A stretch of DNA of 44,010 bases from Porphyromonas sp. (GTDB lineage Bacteria > Bacteroidota > Bacteroidia > Bacteroidales > Porphyromonadaceae), in contig JAUNLH010000008.1 of assembly GCA_030532365.1 (NCBI GenBank), forward strand, positions 1 through 44,010. Direction: 5' to 3'. Below the pieces are notes generated by a model that worked only from the letters and a program-made list of their open reading frames with translations, was not told the origin of the DNA and did no database searches. The position numbers and the translations under genes were made by a program. Below are positions 8,437 to 14,999 of this stretch, piece after piece (position 1 is the stretch's first letter; each line of letters starts with the position of its first letter).

Positions 8437-8770
8437 GCAGTGAGAGGGAGGAGTGAGAGAGGATAGAGACTGGGGAGAGCTAGTAGGAGAAGTGAAGCTG
8501 CTTCAAGGTAGCTATAGGAGTTTGTAGTATCTTTGTGCACAGAGGGATAGGAAGCAAAAAGGCGCAAGATGGGAGCAGGAATCCTAGAGGGGGGCAGTGG
8601 CAAAGTACATAACACAAGAGGGGAGAATACTATAATAGGCATACAAGCGCGACAAGGGGTACAAGGGAGGACTCACGGGGAGACAAGGGGAGACGACGGT
8701 ATACAAGAGGGAAGGCAGTGGAAACTGGGGATTGAGAGGGTGAAGAGAAATGTTGGCAAGAGGTAAATAC
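8437..8770. other. Purine-rich gene-free stretch
   Basis: The plus strand is dominated by A and G for over 300 bases, with many GAGAGG, GGGGAGA and AAGGGA runs. Reading frames on either strand give low-complexity products (Gly/Arg/Glu-rich on plus, Ser/Leu/Pro-rich on minus) with no family resemblance. A TATCTTTG at 8528-8535 resembles a -7 promoter element but lacks a good upstream TTTG. It could be a decayed region, a long untranslated leader toward the glycosyltransferase at 8934, or a structural polypurine tract. I see no gene in it. Confidence 0.5.
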
Positions 8771-8775
8771 GAAGA

Positions 8776-8810
8776 GACCACTCAGCGCACTAGTAGTGCT
8801 CCAAGTGGTC
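8776..8810 (-). terminator. Probable terminator hairpin for tRNA-Arg
   Basis: Nested stems GACCACT/AGTGGTC (8776-8782 with 8804-8810) and GCACT/AGTGC (8787-8791 with 8795-8799) form a symmetric hairpin starting 12 bases beyond the 3' end of tRNA-Arg. The minus-strand sequence after it is TCTTCGTATTTACC, only moderately U-rich. Confidence 0.5.
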
Positions 8811-8822
8811 ATCTATCAGAAG

Positions 8823-8894
8823 TAGCCCCAGCGGGAATCGAACCCACATCTAAAGTTTAGGAAACTTTTGTTCTATCCGTTGAACTATAGGGCC
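8823..8894 (-). tRNA. tRNA-Arg (anticodon CCT)
   Basis: A 72-base tRNA on the minus strand. The acceptor GGCCCTA pairs with TGGGGCT, including G-U pairs at the first and sixth positions, then discriminator A. The anticodon stem AAAGT/ACTTT carries the loop TTCCTAA (anticodon CCT), and the T arm GTGGG/CCCGC carries TTCGATT. CCA is not encoded. A consensus promoter lies just upstream at 8909-8940, overlapping the start of the divergent glycosyltransferase gene. Confidence 0.93.
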
Positions 8895-8908
8895 CAACCT
8901 TTGAATGG

Positions 8909-8940
8909 CAAAGTTACTACTTTATTCAGACTCATGCAAA
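8909..8940 (-). promoter_or_regulatory. Bacteroidetes-type promoter for tRNA-Arg
   Basis: On the minus strand, TTTG (8940-8937), a 20-base spacer and TAACTTTG (8916-8909) match the consensus and point at tRNA-Arg, whose first base is 15 bases downstream of the -7 element. The TTTG lies inside the first codons of the divergent glycosyltransferase gene. Confidence 0.7.
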
Positions 8941-9680
8941 GTCCATACAGCATTAGCATCATAACTATCTGTTTTAACTGTAAGGAGCAGCTAAGGCGCA
9001 CCATTGCTAGCGTTTCATCGCAGACCTACCCAGAGGTGGAGTACATCGTCGTGGATGGCGGATCGACAGACGGTTCACTCCAGATCATAGAGGAGGCGCA
9101 CCAAGCCGGCATCGTCACTAGATATATCTCTGAGCCTGACCATGGTATCTACGATGCGATGAATAAGGGCCTACGGATGGCCACAATGGATTATCTTTGC
9201 TTCATGAATGCGGGGGATACCTTCCACAGTCCGGAGACACTATCGAAGGCGCTAGGGGCTATTTCTCCCAATTCTTACCCAACGGTCATCTACGGTGAGA
9301 CGAACCTCGTGGATCACGAGGGGCAGTTTATCAAGAGGAGAGAGCTAAGAGCACCAAAGAAGCTCACGGCAAGTAGCTTCCGCAAAGGGATGTTGGTCTG
9401 CCATCAGTCATTCTATGCCCTACGAAGCAGAGCGCCACTGTACGACGAAAGCTACCGCTTCTCGGCAGACTACGACTGGTGCCTCAAGATCCTTGAGCAA
9501 CCTGGCTGCACCACGCACAATACGCAACTCGTACTCACCGACTATCTGCATGAGGGGCTGACAACTCAAAACCGCTGGGTATCGCTGAAGGAGCGCTTTG
9601 AGATCATGAAGCGGCACTATGGCATCCTGCCCACCCTATTGAGCCATCTCTACTTCTTACTGAGATACCCCTTTAAGTGA
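8934..9680 (+). CDS. Family 2 glycosyltransferase
   Basis: A 248-residue GT-A fold glycosyltransferase that would transfer a sugar from a nucleotide donor to a surface polysaccharide, O-antigen or similar acceptor. The N-terminus SIITICFNCKEQL, then VDGGSTDGS near residue 40 and the FMNAGDTFH segment near 94 (in place of a strict DXD) match the WcaA/GT2 pattern. The open frame extends upstream to 8868, but that would run into tRNA-Arg, so ATG 8934 is preferred. No consensus promoter is seen between the tRNA and this start. The gene stands alone, with a bidirectional terminator shared with tonB downstream, so its pathway is unknown. Confidence 0.85.
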   Translation: MQSPYSISIITICFNCKEQLRRTIASVSSQTYPEVEYIVVDGGSTDGSLQIIEEAHQAGIVTRYISEPDHGIYDAMNKGLRMATMDYLCFMNAGDTFHSPETLSKALGAISPNSYPTVIYGETNLVDHEGQFIKRRELRAPKKLTASSFRKGMLVCHQSFYALRSRAPLYDESYRFSADYDWCLKILEQPGCTTHNTQLVLTDYLHEGLTTQNRWVSLKERFEIMKRHYGILPTLLSHLYFLLRYPFK

Positions 9681-9733
9681 TTGCCGATCAATAAGTGTAG
9701 GCTAGGAACGAAGAAGGAAGTTCCTTCAAAAAC

Positions 9734-9774
9734 AAAGGAGGTACCCATCAATGACACTGGTGGGTACCTCCTTT
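9734..9774. terminator. Bidirectional terminator between glycosyltransferase and tonB
   Basis: AAAGGAGGTACCCA and its exact complement TGGGTACCTCCTTT form a 14-bp stem around a 13-base loop. The stem begins and ends with A/T runs, so it can end transcripts from both sides. It lies 54 bases after the glycosyltransferase and 31 bases after the tonB stop on the other strand. Confidence 0.85.
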
Positions 9775-9805
9775 TCTATTTATAGCTCTGTATGAGCGAG
9801 AATGC

Positions 9806-10504
9806 TTATCTCAAGCGGAAAGTCACTGGCAAGTTGTAGCGATAGCGCACTGGCTTACCGGTCTGCATACCAGGCTTCCACTTAGGTAGCAGCTTCACTA
9901 CGCGCACTGCCTCTTTGTCGAGGTTGGGATCAACACCACGAACCACCTTCACGTCAGATACTGAGCCATCACGCTCAACCACAAAGGATACAAGCACACG
10001 ACCCTGTACGTTGTTCTCAGCTGCGATGGGTGGATAGTTGATGTGGTCACTGAGCCACTTCATAAGTGCACCTACACCGCCTGGGAACTCTGGCTCCTCC
10101 TCTAGGAACTCAAAAATGTGGTCATCTGCAACTTCCTCCTTACGTGCTACCTGAGTGGGTGCGGGAGGGGTAAAGTCACGTGCTACCTTATCAGCAGCAT
10201 CGTCCACACTTGCGATGGTCACGTCTGCCACCTCTACGTCGTCCTCAACAACCTGCAGGACGTCTACCACGACCTCCTCTACTGGCTCGGGCTCGGGAGG
10301 GGGAGGGGTCTCCTCTGGAGGTGTTATCTGGATATCCTCTATCTCCTCTATGACGTAGGTTTGCTCTATCTCTGCCTTAGCCACGTCTCTCTCTCCCCAC
10401 TCAAATGCAACTAGGAGACCAGCCAGCGCTACTACCGCTCCCATGAGGAAGTAGAGTACCTTGTGCTGCTCAAGGTTCGCTCTTTGTGTTTTTTTCTCTG
10501 TCAT
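9806..10504 (-). CDS. tonB: TonB energy transducer
   Basis: A 232-residue periplasm-spanning protein that carries proton-motive energy from ExbB/ExbD to outer-membrane receptors. It has a short cytosolic N-terminus, one membrane helix at about 18-36, then a proline/glutamate/valine-rich stretch (about 60-125) that spans the periplasm. The C-terminal TonB domain (about 145-232) contains EPEFPGGVGALMKWL, the NYPPIAAENNVQGRV segment and a PVTFRLR end typical of Bacteroidetes TonB. The spacer is Pro-Glu rather than the Pro-Lys of enterobacteria. It is transcribed alone from a near-perfect promoter and sits 1.6 kb from the exbB-exbD operon on the opposite strand. BtuB in this window is one likely client. 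Confidence 0.93.
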   Translation of the reverse strand: MTEKKTQRANLEQHKVLYFLMGAVVALAGLLVAFEWGERDVAKAEIEQTYVIEEIEDIQITPPEETPPPPEPEPVEEVVVDVLQVVEDDVEVADVTIASVDDAADKVARDFTPPAPTQVARKEEVADDHIFEFLEEEPEFPGGVGALMKWLSDHINYPPIAAENNVQGRVLVSFVVERDGSVSDVKVVRGVDPNLDKEAVRVVKLLPKWKPGMQTGKPVRYRYNLPVTFRLR

Positions 10505-10597
10505 AAATTCAGTGCTACCTTATCTATTTTACTTTATATCTGTCCTGTGTGGCGTCTGCTATAGAGCAATGCCTACATGTATGATTCACTTTGTGTA

Positions 10598-10628
10598 CAA
10601 ATGTACGGTAAATTTGAAGATTCACAAA
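10598..10628 (-). promoter_or_regulatory. Bacteroidetes-type promoter for tonB
   Basis: Minus-strand TTTG (10628-10625), exactly 19 bases, then TACATTTG (10605-10598) is a full consensus match. Predicted transcription start is near 10591, leaving a leader of about 87 bases before the tonB ATG. Confidence 0.75.
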
Positions 10629-10662
10629 AAGAATCACCACTATTCTTGCACAATCGTCACAT

Positions 10663-11343
10663 TTACCTTCTCGAGAAGATCGAGACATAGTAGAGCAGCG
10701 TGACGAGCGAGCCTATCGCAGCGACGAAGTAGGTATAGGCTGCAGATCTTAGGGCTGATGCCGCCAAGGGTTGCTGCTCATAGGTGGTGACATTAGACCT
10801 CTGGAGCCACGTCAGTGCCCTCTTGCTCGCATCGACCTCCACAGGTAGCGTGATGAAGCTAAAGAGGGTCGTGAGGGCGAAGAGCCCAATGCCAATCGCT
10901 AGGAGCTGGGGAAAGATCTCCACCGTCAAGATACCTATCAGGAGTACGATACCGATGATGTTTGAGGCAAAGGAGACCACTGGCACGAGTGCGGAGCGCA
11001 TCCGCAGTGGTGCATACCCCAGTGCATGCTGGATCGCATGCCCCGTCTCATGGGCAGCGACAGCGGCTGCCATCACACTGTCGGAGTCATAGACCCCCTC
11101 ACTGAGGTTAATGGTCTTATCAAGTGGGTTGTAGTGATCGGTCAGCTGCCCATTAGTAGAGATCACCTGCACATCGGTGATCCCATTTTCTGCGAGCATC
11201 TTCATCGCCACGTCTCTCCCGGTCAGTCTACTAGCCAGACGTATGTTGGAGTACTTCTTAAACTTATGCTTCAAGTTCATCTGCACAAGTACTCCCACGC
11301 CCATCACGACGAACATTAGGATGTAGAAAAAATAGGGATCCAT
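10663..11343 (-). CDS. Zinc metallopeptidase, YugP/Zn_peptidase_2 family
   Basis: A 226-residue membrane-bound zinc protease-like protein. The HETGH motif (His98, Glu99, His102) marks the zinc site. A hydrophobic N-terminus (5-22) and several hydrophobic segments in the C-terminal half (about 120-160 and 195-222) place it in the inner membrane, with the conserved segment SLADRLTG-like (RLASRLTGRDVA, 36-47) after the first helix. The biological substrate of the family is poorly known. The gene starts 12 bases after the purA stop and is probably cotranscribed with it. Confidence 0.88.
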   Translation of the reverse strand: MDPYFFYILMFVVMGVGVLVQMNLKHKFKKYSNIRLASRLTGRDVAMKMLAENGITDVQVISTNGQLTDHYNPLDKTINLSEGVYDSDSVMAAAVAAHETGHAIQHALGYAPLRMRSALVPVVSFASNIIGIVLLIGILTVEIFPQLLAIGIGLFALTTLFSFITLPVEVDASKRALTWLQRSNVTTYEQQPLAASALRSAAYTYFVAAIGSLVTLLYYVSIFSRR

Positions 11344-11355
11344 ATCTCTAACTTA

Positions 11356-12645
11356 TTATAAATCATTTCTTAAGATCGTCTGATCGCGGTCCGGGCCTAC
11401 GGAGACGATACTTACAGGAATACCCAAAAACTCCTCAATATACTTGATGTATGCTGAGAAGTTAGCTGGGAAGTCCTCCTCACTCCGGATACCTGAGAGG
11501 TCGCTCTTCCATCCGGGTAGCGTATGATATATAGGCTCTATATCGTGCTCTATGGAGTATGGGAAGTGCTCCGTCTGCTCGCCATTGATCTTGTAGGAGG
11601 TGCAGACCTTGATCTCGTCGAAGGTGTCTAGCACATCGCCCTTCATCATGAAGAGGTCGGTGACGCCACTCAGCATCGTGGTGTACTTGAGTGCCACGAG
11701 GTCGAGCCAGCCACAGCGACGCTTACGCCCTGTCACTGAGCCAAACTCCCTGCCTCTCTCGCACATCTCATCGCCCACCTCGTCGTGTAGCTCGGTGGGG
11801 AATGGACCCTCACCCACACGTGTGCAGTAGGCTTTCATGATGCCAAATACACGCCCCACTCTACTCGGTGCAACGCCGAGCCCTACGCAGGCACCTGACG
11901 CAATCGTATTGGACGAGGTGACAAAAGGGTATGAGCCGTAGTCCACATCGAGGAGACTCCCCTGTGCACCCTCGGCAAGGATCGTCTTGCCCTTCTCTAT
12001 CATTCCGTTGATATAAAACTCCCCATCCACCATCTCGTAGAGCTTCAGATACTCCACAGCGTCCAGCCAGTCACGCTCTAGCTGCTTGAAGTCCTCCGTC
12101 TCTGTGTGCCCATCATAGTCGAGTGCAGCGAGCATCGCCATGTGGCGCTTCTTGTGCGACTCGTACTTCTCCTTAAAGTCGGGCATCAGGGTATCGCCTA
12201 CCCTTAGTCCATTTCGGCTTATCTTATCTGTGTAGGTCGGTCCTATGCCCTTGCCGGTGGTGCCAATCTTAGTGCCCGCCTTGCTGGCTTCATTGGCCGC
12301 ATCTAGCAGGCGGTGGGTCGGGAGTATCAGGTGTGCCTTGTGCGAAATCAATAGTCGCTCCTTGAGGTTGAGCCCACTCTCCTCTAGTGCCTCAGCCTCC
12401 TCTCGAAAGAGTAGCGGATCCAGCACAACACCATTGCCGATTATGTTGGTCTTGCCACCCTGGAATACTCCGGATGGTATCGAGCGGAGTACAAACTTCT
12501 TACCGTCAAACTCCAGAGTATGACCCGCATTAGGACCACCCTGGAAGCGTGCCACCACATCGTACTTGGGTGTCAATACGTCTACTACCTTTCCCTTACC
12601 TTCGTCTCCCCATTGGAGCCCCAGCAATACATCGACCTTACTCAT
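11356..12645 (-). CDS. purA: Adenylosuccinate synthase
   Basis: Joins IMP and aspartate with GTP to make adenylosuccinate, the first committed step to AMP. The 429-residue length is standard. The N-terminal LLGLQWGDEGKGK (7-19) is the GTP-binding loop with the catalytic Asp. Also visible are GNGVVLDP, the IGTTGKGIGPTY segment near 127-138 and VTGRKRRCGWLDL in the IMP-binding region. The first residues MSKVDVL fit the family start. It heads a two-gene unit with the zinc peptidase. A TACCTTTG promoter element lies at 12777-12770 on the minus strand. Confidence 0.97.
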   Translation of the reverse strand: MSKVDVLLGLQWGDEGKGKVVDVLTPKYDVVARFQGGPNAGHTLEFDGKKFVLRSIPSGVFQGGKTNIIGNGVVLDPLLFREEAEALEESGLNLKERLLISHKAHLILPTHRLLDAANEASKAGTKIGTTGKGIGPTYTDKISRNGLRVGDTLMPDFKEKYESHKKRHMAMLAALDYDGHTETEDFKQLERDWLDAVEYLKLYEMVDGEFYINGMIEKGKTILAEGAQGSLLDVDYGSYPFVTSSNTIASGACVGLGVAPSRVGRVFGIMKAYCTRVGEGPFPTELHDEVGDEMCERGREFGSVTGRKRRCGWLDLVALKYTTMLSGVTDLFMMKGDVLDTFDEIKVCTSYKINGEQTEHFPYSIEHDIEPIYHTLPGWKSDLSGIRSEEDFPANFSAYIKYIEEFLGIPVSIVSVGPDRDQTILRNDL

Positions 12646-12769
12646 AAAATCGGATTATCTTAAAAACAAATTTTCTCTCACATTAAGCACTGCCACACCT
12701 CAGCTTTGCAGCGACATCAGCGGGCAGTACAGACAATTAGCAAGTGCACAAAAGTGGCACCTACATCAA

Positions 12770-12777
12770 CAAAGGTA
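12770..12777 (-). promoter_or_regulatory. -7 promoter element upstream of purA
   Basis: TACCTTTG on the minus strand, about 125 bases upstream of the purA ATG, matches the Bacteroidetes -7 element. No well-spaced TTTG is present, so the promoter assignment is partial. Confidence 0.45.
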
Positions 12778-12827
12778 ACCATTTGACGCAAGAAAAGCCA
12801 CACAACAAAAAGAACCCAGAGTAATTA

Positions 12828-13048
12828 ACATTTCGACGTCTGTCACCCACCACAACCATCGAAGTGGTGTGCGACATCCACCTGCGGTGGAGTCGAAGAT
12901 CGGAACCTCGGTCCATTTTAGTTCCGAACTTCGAGTTGTCTAAGTTCCCAACTTCGATGCACCTAAGTTCCCAACTTAGATTTTTTAAGTTCCCAACTTC
13001 ATTCGCCCGATACTCCGGTGTGCGGAGTATACAAGTTGCTAACTTGAT
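12828..13048 (+). repeat. Dispersed palindrome repeat, copy B
   Basis: The outer part (12828-12918) begins TTAACATTTC and contains two small hairpins (CACCAC/GTGGTG and CCACC/GGTGG). The core holds a palindrome AGTTCCGAACTT (12920-12931) and three exact AAGTTCCCAACTT units at 12942, 12965 and 12987. These are 22-23 bp apart, with spacers CGAGTTGTCT, CGATGCACCT and AGATTTTTT. A looser unit AAGTTGCTAACTT follows at 13033. The whole element lies between the divergent purA and pnuC promoters. Together with the purA leader it fills the 507-base gene-free stretch 12646-13152. Confidence 0.85.
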
Positions 13049-13075
13049 TTATACAAATACGGAGCATCGGCTCCC

Positions 13076-13103
13076 TTGGGTCACTTCATTTTCCTTATCT
13101 TTG
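13076..13103 (+). promoter_or_regulatory. Promoter for the pnuC-thiN-rnhA-hemH run
   Basis: TATCTTTG at 13096-13103 is an exact TAnnTTTG element, with CTTG ending at 13078, 17 bases upstream. Transcription would begin near 13110, about 43 bases before the pnuC start. It lies immediately beyond repeat copy B. No TPP or NAD riboswitch is visible in the leader. Confidence 0.6.
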
Positions 13104-13152
13104 TAGGGTTCGAACGAGAGAGGAGTCGCATTATTTATCGAAAATTCATCTA

Positions 13153-13743
13153 ATGGAGACAATGCAAATCATAGAGATCGTGGCAGCGACGATCGGTATA
13201 CTGTATCTTTGGCTTGAGATGCGCGCGAGCATGTGGCTCTGGCCTGTGGGCACGGTACTGCCCTTTTTCTATATCTATATATCATGGCAGAGCCAGGTGT
13301 ATGGCAATGTGCTGGTTAATATCTACTATGTCATCGCCTCTGTACTCGGCTGGATCGCATGGCATCGACGCCGGGGCAAGGAGGAGACAGGGGAGCCCCA
13401 GATCACGCGTATACCACGAAGGGAGCTGGCGATAGCGCTTCTCGCTACCGCCTTGCTCGTAAGTGGGCTCACACTGCTCTACAAGTCTGTGATGGGGAGC
13501 CCCTTTCCACTCTTCGACGCAGTGGCTACCTCGGTGAGCTTTGTAGGCATGTGGCTTCTGGCGAAGGCGTATGTTGAGGTGTGGTATTGCTGGTTTATCT
13601 CCAATGTCATCTACAGCGTGCTCTACTTCGTGCAGGGCTTCGACATCACTGGAGCACTCTTTATTGTCTACACTGCTATCTCTGTGATGGGCGCCGTACG
13701 GTGGTACCGGCTTGAGGCTAAGCAACATGAGGCAAAGGCTTGA
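13153..13743 (+). CDS. pnuC: PnuC-family vitamin transporter (nicotinamide riboside or thiamine)
   Basis: A 196-residue inner-membrane protein with about seven hydrophobic segments, the size and pattern of PnuC-type facilitators. Recognisable family blocks are the WLWPVGTVLPFFYIY region (31-45), NVLVNIYYVIASVLGWIAWHRR (55-76, described only to mark the helix) and the LLAKAYVEVWYCWFISN segment near 137-153. PnuC proteins import nicotinamide riboside, but members encoded beside thiamine pyrophosphokinase (PnuT in Bacteroidetes) are predicted thiamine transporters. Here the next gene is exactly that kinase and overlaps this one, so thiamine is a real possibility. The start is ATG 13153, with a second ATG at codon 4. 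Confidence 0.88.
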   Translation: METMQIIEIVAATIGILYLWLEMRASMWLWPVGTVLPFFYIYISWQSQVYGNVLVNIYYVIASVLGWIAWHRRRGKEETGEPQITRIPRRELAIALLATALLVSGLTLLYKSVMGSPFPLFDAVATSVSFVGMWLLAKAYVEVWYCWFISNVIYSVLYFVQGFDITGALFIVYTAISVMGAVRWYRLEAKQHEAKA

Positions 13744-14395
13744 CATATCCTCTCGCTACCTCCCGCAGGCAGTGGTCGTCGCTCATGGAGAGATGGTAGG
13801 CGACGCGGAGACCCAGAGACTCCTCGAGCAGAGTGAGCATGTCGTGGTCTGTGACGGTGCACTCGAGCGTTATCTCGAGCTCACCGACCGCATGCCGGAT
13901 GCCGTGGTGGGTGATGGCGACTCTGTGCAGGAAGAGCTACTGACCAAGCTGGGACTGACGATGGTGCAGGTAGCTGAGCAGGAGACCAATGACCTGACAA
14001 AGTCGGTGCGGTACGCTCTCGAGCAAGGGTGGCGACGCCTCTCGATCGTAGGGGGCACCGGTAAGCGGGAGGACCACATGCTGGGCAATTTTTCCCTGCT
14101 AGCGGACTATCACTTCGAGCTCGGTGCGGAGGTGCGGATGAGCTCGCAGTATGGTCTCTTTGTCCCCTTTACAGGTGAGCTAACGGTCGACCTTATAAGG
14201 GGTCAGCAGCTCTCCTTTTTCGCTCTGGAGCAAGTGCCAATGAGTGTCGAGGGGGTATTGTACCCATTTGAAGGTCAGGTATTTGATCGTTTATGGCAAG
14301 CTACGCTCAACGAAGCACTAGGCGGCGAGGTAAGGGTACACGCTGCTGGACGTGCAATGATTTATATTTCAAACGACATCAAAAGCCGTGAGTAA
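13727..14395 (+). CDS. thiN: Thiamine pyrophosphokinase
   Basis: Transfers pyrophosphate from ATP to thiamine to make thiamine diphosphate; a cytosolic enzyme of 222 residues. The pattern CDGALERYLEL, then MPDAVVGDGDSV (residues 50-61) and the ETNDLTKSVRYAL segment (about 87-99) is the TPK catalytic domain with its metal-binding aspartates. GGTGKREDHMLGN (about 111-123) follows, and the C-terminal part is the thiamine-binding beta domain. An upstream in-frame TTG at 13712 exists, but ATG 13727 has GAGG about 9 bases ahead. It overlaps the end of the PnuC gene by 17 bases and the start of RNase H by 8, so translation is coupled. Confidence 0.9.
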   Translation: MRQRLDISSRYLPQAVVVAHGEMVGDAETQRLLEQSEHVVVCDGALERYLELTDRMPDAVVGDGDSVQEELLTKLGLTMVQVAEQETNDLTKSVRYALEQGWRRLSIVGGTGKREDHMLGNFSLLADYHFELGAEVRMSSQYGLFVPFTGELTVDLIRGQQLSFFALEQVPMSVEGVLYPFEGQVFDRLWQATLNEALGGEVRVHAAGRAMIYISNDIKSRE

Positions 14396-14999
14396 TACAG
14401 GTAAGTGGTACGTGGTGTGGAGTGGGCTGAAGCCTGGGGTCTACGACTCCTGGTCGGAGTGCCGTAAGCAAATCTTTGGTGTAAAGGGGGCAAGGTATAA
14501 GTCGTTTAAGGACATCTCTTACGAGGAGGCGGTGCGTCTCTATAAGGAGGGGGGCGTAGAGCGTCAAACCGTGAGCGACAGAGCAATGGTGGATCCCGAC
14601 GCCATCGCTGTCGACGCTTCCTGCAGGGGTAATCCGGGTCCGATGGAGTACCGCGGGGTAGTGGTGGAGACGGGCGATGAGGTCTTTCATAGCGCGCAGG
14701 TCTACCCCAAGGGCACCAACAACATAGGGGAGTTTCTCGCCATAGTGCACGCGCTGGCGCTGATGGAGCGTCAGGGCTACTTCAAGCCCATCTACTCCGA
14801 CAGCCGAACTGCTATTGGCTGGGTCTTTAAGGGGAAGTGTATGAGCAAGTTGGTGCGAGACCACACCACCGAGACGCTATGGCAGGTGGTCGATCGTGCC
14901 GAGGCGTGGCTCGCCAAGCACAGTCTCGAGGGGCGGGAGATACTCAAGTGGGATACAAACAAGTTGGGCGAGATCCCAGCGGACTTTGGGAGGAAGTGA
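14388..14999 (+). CDS. rnhA: Ribonuclease H with N-terminal RNA-hybrid-binding domain
   Basis: Cuts RNA in RNA-DNA hybrids. Residues 1-50 are a viroplasmin-like hybrid-binding domain (KWYVVWSGLKPGVYDSW). Residues about 70-203 are the RNase H fold, with catalytic Asp76 (AVDAS), Glu115 (NIGEF), Asp138 (YSDS) and a C-terminal Asp199 (PADFGRK); all four are present. The 203-residue length fits this two-domain type. GTG at 14388 is taken as the start because the N-terminal domain needs it; the start overlaps the thiN stop region. The stop overlaps the hemH start (TGATG). Confidence 0.92.
   Translation: MSNTGKWYVVWSGLKPGVYDSWSECRKQIFGVKGARYKSFKDISYEEAVRLYKEGGVERQTVSDRAMVDPDAIAVDASCRGNPGPMEYRGVVVETGDEVFHSAQVYPKGTNNIGEFLAIVHALALMERQGYFKPIYSDSRTAIGWVFKGKCMSKLVRDHTTETLWQVVDRAEAWLAKHSLEGREILKWDTNKLGEIPADFGRK

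Noticed and set aside
8349..8642. Reading frame of 97 codons on the minus strand in the purine-rich stretch
   Set aside because: The product is Ser/Leu/Pro-rich low complexity, a direct result of polypyrimidine sequence, includes the 16-bp duplication, and lacks a family match or clear ribosome site.
8569..8766. Reading frame of 65 codons on the plus strand in the same stretch
   Set aside because: Composition is Gly/Arg/Glu-biased from polypurine codons, and there is no convincing ribosome site or homology.
12828..13048. CRISPR array interpretation of the regularly spaced palindromes
   Set aside because: The spacers are 9-10 bases and are themselves shared among copies, and there are only four short units with no cas genes.
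13000..13152. TPP riboswitch upstream of the pnuC-thiN run
   Set aside because: The conserved CTGAGA and ACCTGATC elements are absent from the leader.
14837..14998. 54-codon N-terminal extension of ferrochelatase
   Set aside because: It overlaps the RNase H coding sequence in another frame, and the family N-terminus begins at 14999.
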